This document shows positions 1 through 11,800 of a stretch of 64,000 bases of DNA, piece after piece. The stretch's first letter is position 1. The number at the start of each line of letters is the position of its first letter. Source of the stretch: Toxotes chatareus (Eukaryota; Chordata; Actinopteri; Toxotidae); the NCBI GenBank assembly GCA_016801885.1, contig CM028887.1, positions 23,173,115 through 23,237,114 of the forward strand. The letters are read 5' to 3'. Position numbers and translations under genes: made by a program. Below the pieces are notes generated by a model. That model searched no databases. It saw only the letters and a list, made by a program, of their open reading frames with translations, and was not told the origin of the DNA.

Positions 1-1009
1 TTTTGATACTGAAAGTATGTGATACTTTTCACATCACAAACCTGTTTTGTTGTCAGGTCACCACTATGTGTAAATATGTTAACTTTATACTTAATTATCC
101 TCCTTATGGAACGAAATTTGGAAATGTAAAAGTCTTTAAAATTCTAGCACTGATTTTTTTTTTTTCGCTGAAATTGATTTTTTTTGCCTATTAATTTAAC
201 TCTTCAAACACAGACAGACTAAATATGCGGGATACAGATAAGCAATCCATTCTTTCCAAAATCAAACTTAATATCCAGTTTATCGTTACGCTCCATTGCT
301 TGATGTGCTCAGTGCTTGAAATTACAGGACAGCAGTCAGCTATGGCGACAAATCCAAACGATGGCACTTTAGGAACAGGAAATACCTGACACGTTGCACA
401 TTTACAGACTTTTTTGGATCAAAATTTTGTTAGCATAACTAAAGTTATGCCACCATGGTTTATTGTTGCTAATGTTACTTTCAGTTCTGAGGTGGTTATT
501 ATTATCTGACTGACCAAAAAGAAAAAACATCTGACTGATCTGACACTTAACTAACTAGCTGTTTCACTTTACCCAAAACAGTTTATGAAAAGCACAAAAG
601 GATCGCCAGTAATGTAATTACTCTTCATATCAGTAGTGTGCTGTCAGGACAAGCAAGGCAAGCAGTGCTCGACCAGTTAAAGCTTAAAAGACATCAGTTA
701 GAAAAATACTGAAGTGGAAGCAATATCTCTCCAACATCTCAGAACACCGGTTTGGCCCATAAAGGATCTGATATTGCCTGTTGGCATTCAACTTGTAACT
801 GACTTCCTCTTGTGGCCATAGTTGGCCGTTGTCACAAGAAGCTAGGTTGACTAACATCCGTTGCATCTATCATTTCTGTTATTTTCGTGGACGTAGCCAT
901 GTCCTGTTGACAAAGGCTGGGCGAAGCAGCATTTTATGGACATTTGTGCTGATAATCTTGGTTTCTGGTGACTGGCTGTAGCTAGCTACAGACAAGATTT
1001 AATTTGATG
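1..1009. other. AT-rich flank, no gene recognised
   Basis: Stop codons are frequent in all frames and no family motif is visible. The longest open stretches are about 60 codons and look random. Nothing else is supported here. Confidence 0.6.
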
Positions 1010-1345
1010 TAGTTTTCTCAGACTGTTACAGCTGAGGGGGATGAAAGCCCTTTGTAGTGTTACATAACATCTGTCAGTTCCAGCTTCCAGCAGATCTGGT
1101 GTCCATGAAGTTACATGACATTTTTGGCAAGTTTGACACATCTGAAGTTCAACATGTTCCTTGTTAAAAAACGTCTGCACACAAATAAACTGTTCAAGTA
1201 GGAGTTAAATGTGAATGTGACCGTACTTGTTTTATTTTTACAGACTGTTACAGCTGCAGGGGATGACAGTCTTTGCAGCCCAAAAAAGCATTTGTCAGCC
1301 TCAGCTTTCACATAAAAATCTGGTTTGTGTGAAGTTATTTCCATA
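1010..1345. repeat. Diverged tandem duplication, unit about 230 bp
   Basis: Two related segments lie about 1015-1130 and 1240-1345. Both begin with CAGACTGTTACAGCTG followed by a GGGGATGA block, and both end in a block containing TCTGGT and GTGAAGTTA. They differ by many substitutions and small indels, which suggests an old tandem duplication. No coding function is evident in either copy. Confidence 0.5.
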
Positions 1346-2398
1346 CCATAAAAATATATTTTAAAAATCAATGCAGTACTAATTATTTGAATATATAAAC
1401 AGTTTGTACACTTTCAAATGCTATGTGCTCTTGGCATTTAATTGCTTAAACATATGTCACATTATTCATTAAAAATCACATAATATTTGCATAATCCACT
1501 GTCTTTAAAGTTAGATTTTATTTCATGAACGTTGCCCCCTCCATTGCCATGGACTGTAAACATGAGACATGCAATGTCCACATTCTGTGCCCCCTGTTCA
1601 CCACGTACCCTAACTATAATTATATATGTACATGCAATGTTGGTGACAGTAAGTTGGATACTTTGATTTGAGACAGAATCAGTTGCTTGTCCTTGGTATT
1701 CTGCATATTTAATCTGACTTTTTTAACCTAAATTTTGGGATTTGAATTTGGCCTATTAAATTTAAGTGAACTCACTATATATTATGTGACTTTTTAAAAA
1801 CCTGAATATTTGCAGAGAGTGTGTGTGACTTACATTTACAATCAGTTCTTTATCTTACAGTGCCAAAAGAAAATGATGTTTAAAAAAAGGTTTTTCCCGA
1901 TAAAGTCTGATGGACTAAAATGCATTTTTCAAGTTTATTCCAAGAAAATAAACTTATTCCACGAATTTGGCTTCATTTGTTTTATTTACAGAAAACATTT
2001 ACAGACATGGTAGAGAGAAAGGAAAATGAAAAAAGAATCCAGCTGTGGCTCATTTTGAGTTTCATTTTGAATCTGTAATGTAATCACAAGGATGATGTTA
2101 CTCTGTTTTTAGCCAATTTTTCTTAAATTGAGTCAATTTTCAGTGACAAAATATGCAGCAATAAATGGGTATTTGATGTTATTTTTGTTTTATATTATTC
2201 ATACCAACAAAAAGCTGGTATGGACATGGACCTGAAAAGAAGAAAAAAAAAAGATCTGACCGGACAACATGACTTTGGGTTGTTTTAATGTTGATGGGAA
2301 AACAACCATGACTCACAAATAAAAAATATTCATTTAACAACCTTCCATACCACAAACAATCTTTAATTATCTGATACTTTCCCCAAACGTCTCTAGCT
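1346..2398. other. 3' flank and probable 3' UTR of the minus-strand zinc-finger gene
   Basis: This AT-rich sequence lies downstream of the zinc-finger stop codon. A possible polyadenylation signal (AATAAA on the minus strand) is at 1981-1986. No other gene is visible. Confidence 0.35.
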
Positions 2399-4909
2399 TT
2401 ATAGGTCTGTCATGTGTTTACGCTGGTGTGATTTCAGATGATCCAGGCGTTTGAAGCTGAGGCCGCAGACAGCGCAGCAGTATGGTCTTTCCCCTGTGTG
2501 GGTACGCTGGTGAACCTTCAATATGTCCGCTCGTGTGAAGCTCTTATCACACATGGTGCACCGATGAGGTTTTTCCTGTGTGTGAATTCTCCGGTGCAAC
2601 TTCAGATTCCAGAGGCGGCTGAACTTGTTCCCACATACAGTGCAGCAGTAAGGTTTGTCACCTGTTTGGCCACATTTATGTGTCTTTAGATCGGAGAAAG
2701 AAGGGAAACCTTTTCCACAATGGCTGCAGAGGTGGAGCCCCTGCCCAGAGTGAATCCTCTGGTGGACTTTGAGGTTACACGCTTGAGTGAAGCTCTTTCC
2801 ACACTGGGTGCAGGTGTACGGTGGCCCTTGTCCGGTGCCTTTATGTGTCAGCTTATGAGCTTTGAGAGAGGCAGAATCAGGGAATGACATGGAGCACTGG
2901 TTACAAGTGTGTCTCCTCCCTCCTCTCCCTGCTGCCTGATGCTGCAACCTCTCTCCCAGATTTAAGGTATCACTATATGTACCTGAGGCCTCATACATAT
3001 CCTCCGTGCCATCTAAAGATGGTTCAAGTCGAATGCCCTGGCCCCGAAAACTCAATCTCCCTCCTGAGTCACCAGAAACCTGTTCAGGGTACAAAATACT
3101 CTGGTCCTGTAGATACCCTTCCTCATTAATCAATAAACAGCTGAACTCACCACTTACGTCAATGTTAGTCCTTGAGGGTGAGCCTGCAGGTGAACCGACC
3201 GTACCCCTCCTGTTCCGTGGGGCACCTGTTTGGTACGTTTGATGCTCAGCTCCTTCAGGTGCTTCAACATCACCCTCGTAGTGCCCCATGTAACTCAGAT
3301 CCTCACCCAGGTGGGATGGTGATCCTTGTAAGCCATCTAAGTTACCCATTTCGATCATGCTGGCATCACCATAGCCAGTCTTGTCAAAACCACCCAAGTC
3401 TTCCATGCCATACCTGTTCTGGAAAAGCTGTTCAGATGGGTCACCTGAGTGTCCGTGTTGGCCTGATTCTGGCCTCTGGTCAAAGCCAGCTTCCCAGTTC
3501 ACATCACCCTTTGGGATCTTCTGGTCTGTGAAACGTTTACTGGGCCCCGGCAGACCAGATGTTTCTGTTTTTGACCAAGCAAAGGAGAGAAAGAAAAATT
3601 ATGAGTATATGAGTACAAGGACTACAGTGACACAATCATATGAACACAAAAAGTAATGATTTTAAAGCGTTGAAAAGTGTTGAAAATGTGAATCATCTTG
3701 TGTATCTGTGTGCAGACTGACCATCCAAATTGACGTCCCATCTCTCTTGGGACTCACTAGTTTCTGGCGTGATGCGAAGGGCTTCCTCCTTGAGCAGTCT
3801 ATCCAACTTTTCGCCCTGTACACCTGGAAACTGGCAGATGAGCAGAATGATAGCATTAACACAGGTCATTTAACACCTCAAGAGAAACCATGAGCTTGGC
3901 ATTTAATCAACAAGCAATTTTCATTTAATATCATAGCTTTTAAAAGAAAAAAATTACAGATATAAAGTTAAAAAGACAACAACAAAAAGGCCACTAGCCC
4001 TGCTCGCTTTATATTTTAAACATTGTAACTTCAATACATGAAGCTTACTTAATCTAATAAGCTGTCTTCTACCTGTGTTGCCCTTGTGGTACTGTGGGCC
4101 TCTGGTTTTGCCTCTTCCTCTTCATGATCAGGTGCCTCTTCGTCAGTGCCCTGGAAGCTATTTACCTCTTCTTGCAGCACACTCTCTTGTTTCAGATTTT
4201 TTTCTGTGACAGCAAAGAAGCATGTTTTCAAATTCAAGGATTTGGGATTCAAGGATTTAGGAAGGCACGTGTTGTATGGTCTGTTCCAAACTGTCACATG
4301 GCAAATTTAATACACTGCTTCAATCTGATTTGTGAATGTTAGAGCACCTGCCTCTATAAGAGGGAAGTGCTTCATACTCATTATGGGAGACAGTTTGGTG
4401 GAGTATCAGTTTGAGATAATAAAGCTGCACAGATTGTGTTTTTGGTCACTTGTGGCTAACAGAAACAACACTGAAAACAGCTTTCATTATTCTATGGCCA
4501 GTTTGTTAATAATCAATTACCTGTTTACAAATCCACAAGCCACAGAGTAACATCAATTTGTATGTAAATCCTAAGAAAGCAGATGTGTATTGAGTCACCG
4601 ATGTGACGAAATGAATAGTGGCTGAATGTGGATGTAAGACTCACCTGCAGATCTAGCTTTCTCCTCACCGGACACCCCGGCTCTCCCGCATTCAGTGCAC
4701 CTCCCCCTCCTGTCTCCTTCTCGTTCCTTGCGTCGACTCTCCGACCACTTCAGTCGCCTCTTCAGGGACTCGACCTGCTCCCTGCACCGTGTCACCTCTT
4801 CCAAAAAACTATCCTCCACCAGCCGAGTGATCTCATACATGGCAGCTTTGAATACCGTTTCCATTACACCAGAAAGTTGGGACTGAAACGTTACTATGGT
4901 CTCAGCCAT
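2399..4909 (-). CDS. C2H2 zinc-finger protein (4 coding exons, predicted 556 aa)
   Basis: Probable nuclear DNA-binding transcription regulator. Coding exons on the minus strand are 4645-4909, 4073-4203, 3722-3830 and 2399-3564, joined in phases 1, 0 and 1. All junctions are GT-AG and the frame stays open. The start is the first in-frame ATG (MAETIVTFQ); the open frame continues upstream only through a TTG. Residues 1-60 form a charged helical or coiled-coil module. Residues 90-385 are acidic and low in structure. Six fingers occupy about residues 387-553, and the last three are joined by TGEKP-type or similar linkers. Finger 3 lacks the normal last histidine (H-x-C instead of H-x3-H). The gene is head-to-head with the zinc-finger gene at 5812. 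I cannot name an orthologue. Confidence 0.85.
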
Positions 4910-5811
4910 TATGTCAATAATGTGCGATAACTCTGGACAGACGTTTATTTCCAGTAAACTAAAGAGACGGCAGCTTTCGACCGGCACTTTAAAGCCTTTC
5001 TTGGAGTGTCGTATGTGGTCTACAGCCAACGTCTGTCTCTTTAGAGTGAATACGCCAGTTTCTTAAACTCGGCTCTCAGTGCTTAACAAGCTGTAGACCT
5101 ATATTTCTTGGTCCACATTAACCGTTTAGTTATTTCCATCACACCAAACCTAATGCTAAACAAACTGCAGCGTCGTTTGTAACGTTAGTGTTAGCTAACT
5201 AGCCTGCTGCACTAGTTTTGATTACGACCACCATCTGAAAAGCAGTTATCGAAGACACACTTAACGTACGTCAACGTACGTTGACACATTTATCGTACAC
5301 GGAGTTTAGGCTTAGTGTAAGATGGGTTCTGTAGCACAAGTAACCCGGTGGTTTGGTTGTAATCTAACGTCACAAATTGTTTTCCGTTGAGCTATCGCAT
5401 TTCCTCTTGATTCCGTAAACAACCGCACTTCCGAGATTTAGAATACGGGTCATGCGTAGGGACAATCTTAATCATTTCAGCTCAATGGGTCTCTGCTGAA
5501 GACTAACGCTTCTTAGTCAAGATTGGCGCTTTGAGTATTAGTGATAATTAGTCACTGACCTAAGTTATTGTGTTCTTGGCAATCGAATACATAAAAAAAC
5601 AGATTAGGATTTTAGTGGATCACCGGATGTTTTGCTCAACTCCCTCCTTCAGTTCAGTCGTTGTGCGTCACACTAAGCTGAGACCGCGTCTATAGGAAGG
5701 AGCCATGTTGAACCAGCTCCTAATACCATGTTTTAAAATAGCGCTACAATAAATCTATTCTCAAAAGTAGACTCATTTTGACACTCGGACGGACGGTAAA
5801 CCATAACAAAA
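4910..5811. promoter_or_regulatory. Shared intergenic promoter region of the divergent zinc-finger pair
   Basis: About 0.9 kb separates the two start codons, so both 5' UTRs and promoters must lie here or overlap. It is richer in CpG than the flanks. It holds a perfect 14-bp palindrome TCAACGTACGTTGA at 5271-5284 preceded by a partial copy, and ETS-like sites at 5426-5433 (CACTTCCG) and 5623-5630 (CCGGATGT). No clear TATA box is seen. Transcription start sites cannot be fixed from sequence alone. Confidence 0.55.
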
Positions 5812-8800
5812 ATGTCAGCGGACGACTTTCAGACAAAATACGCTTCTGTCATGGAGAGCATGCTCAAGAGTGCTATCGCAGAGACCACCAAACTTTTCGA
5901 AACTATGGTCGATGACCTGAAGGCAGAAATATCCAGAATCAAAAAGGAGAACGAGGACCTCCGAACAAGGTGCAGCCAGTTTGAGAATGGGAAAAGCCAA
6001 CCTACTGCTTCCTCCGGAGAGAGTGAGCCTCTGCCACCACCGAGTAACGGCTCTGGGAAACGTGACACAGCTGTTCAGTGTGGTGAGTTGGGATGTCTGT
6101 TATTAATAATGTTACAAAATACAAATAATTTTAAACACCATAATTGTCTGTCGATGCTATGTGCTGTTGGAGTGTATGCGCGTTACATGTAATACATATA
6201 GCAGCTCCAGTTTATGGATTATCAGTAGTTTAGCCCAGCCTGGTCTTAGCTGAAGCGTGGGATCCAAACTAGGAGGGAAACCATACTATGCTATCTTGAC
6301 TAGCGGAAGAGGTTAGTAAAGGCCAGTGTATACTTCTGCTCAGGAACCACCCTCCACCCTCCACCCTCCATGGAATCCCTCACTGGTCTATAACATGCTG
6401 CTACCTCTGATAGTGCAATATCACTATGGTCACTTTATTCCTTTACTTTTACTGTCACTTTTTTACACTTAGTAATCTTAACTTTTTTTTTAAGTCATAC
6501 CAGCATTTTATATTCTGTGAATATTTGTATTTTAGATAATTTATGTAGCAACTCCACTGTGAGCCAAGGAAAAGGATTTTTGTTTAATATGTGCACTGAC
6601 GGTGTGTTTTTGAATGACAATAAAAACAAGTCTAAGTCTAAGATGCTACTGAGGACCAATCACAGTGGCTGCATTTCTGAAGAGGCACTTGTCAGGCTTC
6701 AGCCTAGGCTAGGGCATAGGTCTCCAAATTCTCTGTAGCTAGGGTGTCATTTCTGCGCAGAAGTATAAACTGGCCTTGTAAGTACACATTGCAGCAACAC
6801 AGACCACAACACAAAAATAAAACATTTAGAAAACAAAATATTTTATTTTGGCTATTTGTCTAATTTATGCGAAGCCATTTTATGTGTGAGGGGCTCTACT
6901 GTGTTTTGCTGTCATTTACAGTCAGTCAGAAGAAATAACAAATTGCCATCTGTGTCTAATTGTCTTCTGAGAAAAAAGCGTGGTTTTTCCTTAGACATGC
7001 ATGATCAGTTGTGAGACCTTATGGACAGGTGTGTGTCTTTCCATATCATGATCAATCAGTTGAATTTACCACAGGTACACTCCAATCAAGGTGTAGTAAC
7101 ATCTCAAAAATGATCAATGTCACCTGGAGGCATCTGAGCTAAATTTCAAGTACCATTACTAAGCGTCTAAATACTTATGTCCGTGTGATATTTAAATTTG
7201 TTTTTTCATTAACTTTGCAAAAACTTCTTAAATTCTGTTTTTGCGTTGTCATTATGGGGTTTCAAAGGCAGGGTGAAAAGCTGGCCATCATAGAGAGTGG
7301 CGAGATGCGATGTAAATGGGCATTAGGACCAAAAACACACAGGTGCATTAAAACCATGCAATAGGCTGTGGTAGCTGTGGCACATTACTTCCATACCAGA
7401 TAACATGAGGTTGCAGTCAAACAAAAACTAAACCAGAGTCAACTTGTTTTTTTTTTTTTTTTTAAACTCAAGCCCTTTGCTTTGGCAGACACAGTGCACT
7501 GCAAGACTGGCATCATTCGGAAGAATAAAGGCAATAGGTTTTTCATACAGGGCCAAAGTCAAAGTCTTTCCTGGATGACATTTATAATGTACTCTCCTGT
7601 ATGCACAAAAAGTGACAGAAATGGTTGCGTAAAGAATGAAAAAAGACAGCTTGAGGGAGATGCTAAACCCCTGTTTACCTTCTCACCCCGTCACACCTGC
7701 CAAATAGCTGGATGAAGTGGGTGTGAATGTCAAATTGTCAGTGTCTGAAAGTTAAAAAATTGTCTGATGCGGTGCCATGGAAAAATATGTTGGGATGAAG
7801 TTTCCAAAGTTGTTTGAACATGAGACAAGCACCTCTGTTGAAGCGTGCTGGCAGATTTACTGTTCTCATCATAGTTCACATGACTGCCATAACATATGGC
7901 AGTCATGGATATCTAATGTAGCCAAATATCATCAGAAAATAATATTTAGTGATTGTTGTAATGACTCAATTTCCATGATAGAGATGTTTGAAAGTGTGCA
8001 AAATATTAATTTTGAACCAAATTACCTCTGTTCATCACCCAACCCTATCCTGGTTGCCTTTTAAATGAAGTTTTGAGAGCCTGATCACGCAAGGACTAAT
8101 GAAAGTTTTTTACAAGTTTTTTAGTTAATGTTACACAGCTCTATTGAGACTATCCCCTCTACATCAGCTGTGCATCAAAATAACACAGCAGCAGATGAAA
8201 TCTGTTCAGCCACTGTACTGCTCTGCATTCAAACGTGTTTTAACAGTTTGATACAACAAATGTAGCTATGAGTATATATTTTAAGGAAATAGACTCAAAT
8301 AGGCCAGCAACTAACGATTATTTTCAGTATCAAATAATTTGATTATTTCTTTGACCAACTGATTATTTCTCTGGGTTATAAAATGTCAACAAAATCTTCA
8401 GATTACATTAAGGCTTGCAGATTTTGACTGAAATACAATAAGACATTATTGCAGAAGCAATGTTCCATCAACATGGTTCTTAGATCCACGCAACACTGAC
8501 ATTCTCCTCTGTCCATTCAGAGATAATGCACTGCTGAAAACCTTTCGACTTTCAAGGATAAACCCCAAACAGCCTTAGAACATGTAATTGTGATCCTGGC
8601 TCCACCGACTTGCTGCTGTGTATTGTCTACAATGATCCATTTCTAACACGTGTTTAATGTTCCACTCTGCTGCAGATAAATTTTGGATTAATATTCTATG
8701 CAGACTGTAATGTAAATAATTACCAATCATGACAACTTGCCAACCCTGTTTGTATTATGCTGCATGTCCTTCTCCTCCTCTCCTCCATTCCTAGCTGTCC

Positions 8801-11800
8801 TATCTTCCTCCTTTTACTCCTTTCACCCAGCCCTGCCATCAGCAGGAGGGTCCCCCATTTGAGCCAGGTTCTGCTCAAGGTTTCTTCCTGTTAAAAGGGA
8901 GTTTTTAATTGCCACTGTCGCCTTAAGTGCTTGCTCTGGGGTCAGGCTCTGGGTCTCTGTACAGCGCTTTGAGACAATGTTGATTGTGGAAGGCGCTATA
9001 TAAATAAAATTGAATTGAATTGAATTAATGGACTACTTAAATGCTAAATGATGGAATGAAAACAGTATACACAAACAGTATGTACAGTATACATACTATC
9101 TTAACACCTTTTGTTTTTAATAAACCCTTCAATTCTGTAATGAGCTTTCACATAAGATTCATGCAAGCTAGTTTTTTGTAGACTTGCAGGCTTCTTTTGA
9201 ATGCATTTACCAGGAGTCATAGCAAACAGCATTTTGGGATGATTTGTAGCTTAAATTACTGTATAGGTTTGAGGATTCAGGATCTGATTTTTAAAAATCA
9301 CGTTATCAAGTTCTCATGTTTTTTTGTTTGTTTATGTTTACAGACCTTGCTCCTTTTCACACTGTGCTGGTAGGACAGTGTCAGCCACTAAAAAATTCAT
9401 TACCGCAAAACCAACAGCAACAATGCCATTATGAGGCGATGGAGTACGGTTTGCCTCTCATTAACCAGGAATCTTTACCTGGTGAAGTGCCTGAGAAAGA
9501 CGGAGAGACTAGAGTGGCTATAGAACAACCCTATTTGGGAATGGAGAGTGATTTACAAGGAGCCCAGAACCAGTCATCTGAACCGGAACATTCACTGGTC
9601 ATCTCATTCAGTGCAATAAAAGATGACACCAAAGAAACAGCGGGAGAACTTGTAACATCTGAAGAACAACCCACAACCAAAGAGCAACCATCAGTGGTCC
9701 CCCAGCAACGTCAAAGAGAGGGTGTAGCGTCAGTAAATGAACAAACTGTTGTTACTCTGCAACAATATGCAGATGTGCACTGTACAGAGGAACAACTAGC
9801 AGACCCCACACCACAAAACAAAGAAGTAGCACATGTAGAACTTAAAAATGGCACCACAGAAGGTGAGGCTAGTTTCCAGCCAACACGCCGTAAAAGAGGA
9901 AGGCCACCAAAGAAAGGGAAATGTCTAAAGAAGCCAGTGAGAGAAATACTTGAGACATCATCTACTGATGTTACAGCTGAGCAAGAGATGGTAAATTCCC
10001 CTTCAGTAGAAGAAGTGGAAGAGGTTGTTGTCTCTTCTGCAGTTAATACAGTGAATACCACTGCATCTGAGTCTTCACAAGCATTTCCTGTTGAGTATAA
10101 AAAGATTTCATCTATTATCATTCCATCAGTCCAGGAGAGCACAAGCACTGCTTTAGGAGATGTGGAGAACTGTAAAGTTGGTTCCTTGCTTGTTTCTGTA
10201 GCATCTTTGACTAGAAGTTGCTCCTCTGAAAACGAAAAATCATCTGAATCCAAACAGCTTTCCACGGAAATGGAAGCGCCATCCACTGAAGTTTCATCTG
10301 CAACTGCAATGCCAAACTCTCCACCAGCAGAGTCACCACAAGCACCACCAGTTCAACTCAGAGCACACGACACTTTTGTAACTCTTCAGAATGCAATGCT
10401 AATGGTTGAAGCCATGAATCAGTCAACAGGGGAAAATACAGTCTCCACTCCAAAAAGAATGGCAGCACCATCACAAAACCAGTGTGCTCCCCCTGTGGGC
10501 TCCTTAAAAATTGTGGATGAGGTCCCAACCAAGCCACAGACTCTGCAGCTTCCTACTGAAACTCTTGAAGCTGCAGGCAGTCCACCCATAACAGAGCTGT
10601 CCACAACACAATCGACAGTAAAGACACTTGGTGCCAGTCCTCAGGTTCCAGATTCCACTTCAACCAAAGAAGCTCAGGCTCTCATTAAAGTTGTCATACC
10701 AAAACGGCAATATGCAGTCACTCCATCCAATACTGTTACACCACCAATGCCATTATCAGCTGCTACAACTCAAACAAGTGCACAGTCGCAGCTGCGCCTT
10801 CCCCAACCTCTGATAACGTCGGTAGCACCAAGCAAACCAACTTACGCCGTACCTCCTAAAATCAGTGTAGTGCCAAGATCTGTACCCTCATTCATGACTC
10901 ATAAAATTGCGGCACTGTCCCAAACCCAGCTTTCTACTTTTGTGTCAACAGTTGCTGCTGCGCAGAATAATAGTTTACTTCCAGCTTCTACAGCTGCAGG
11001 CTTACCTCTTGGAATGCCTTCATCTTCGTCTGTCCCTAAGAAAACAATATATGTTGCTTCCAGGAAATCATTTCCTGTTGTCCATAGACAGTTGTCAAAC
11101 AAATCCACAGACCAGCACTCAGGGATTCTGCCACCCCCAAAAATAACAATTATTATTCCAAGACAGGTGTCAGCCGTGGCATCAAGGACACATCAGCCAC
11201 AGACAATTGTTCGCACAACAAAGCAGGAGTCAGCCGAACCAGCTGCTGATGTTAAAGTGTCATCTTCTCCGTTGTGTTCTTCGTCAACGGTTTCTGTCGG
11301 TGAACAAGCCACTTCAGATGTGGCTACGATATCACCTAAAAAGAGGAATAATGCAACCAATAACTTGGAATCTCCTGAACAAAGTGCCTCTGTTTGTGAA
11401 ACAACAAATGCACCTGCAGAAACATCTTCCGGTTTAAAAATGTCAGTTCCAACTGGGCCGTTGCCAGCCTCTCTGTATGCAGTGGATCAGAAACTCTCTG
11501 CCATGGTCAGATTAAACAGGCTGCCTCTTTCAGTATCAACCAAAGAATCAGTGTTGGTCTCAAGAGTTCTTTCAAATGGATGCTCTGAGACTCAGTCCGT
11601 TTTGAAAGAGGGTACCACACATGAGAAACTATCATCTGTGGTCATATCAACACAGCCATCAGAAATGCCAGTGGTATCCACTGACATTTGTCCGAGTTTA
11701 AAAGAAACTTCTGTTTCTGTAAATACCCCTCAGATGTCATTTACACCACCCAAGGTGTCATCACCAATCTTGGAGAAACCAGCAGTAGCCATCAGCACAG

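Noticed and set aside
4910..5029. N-terminal extension of the minus-strand zinc-finger protein
   Set aside because: The open frame continues upstream only from a TTG codon; the first ATG (4909) matches the start of the family's helical module.
9711..10286. 191-codon open frame on the minus strand
   Set aside because: It is the reverse shadow of the Ser/Thr-rich exon 2 of the plus-strand zinc-finger gene and shows no domain.
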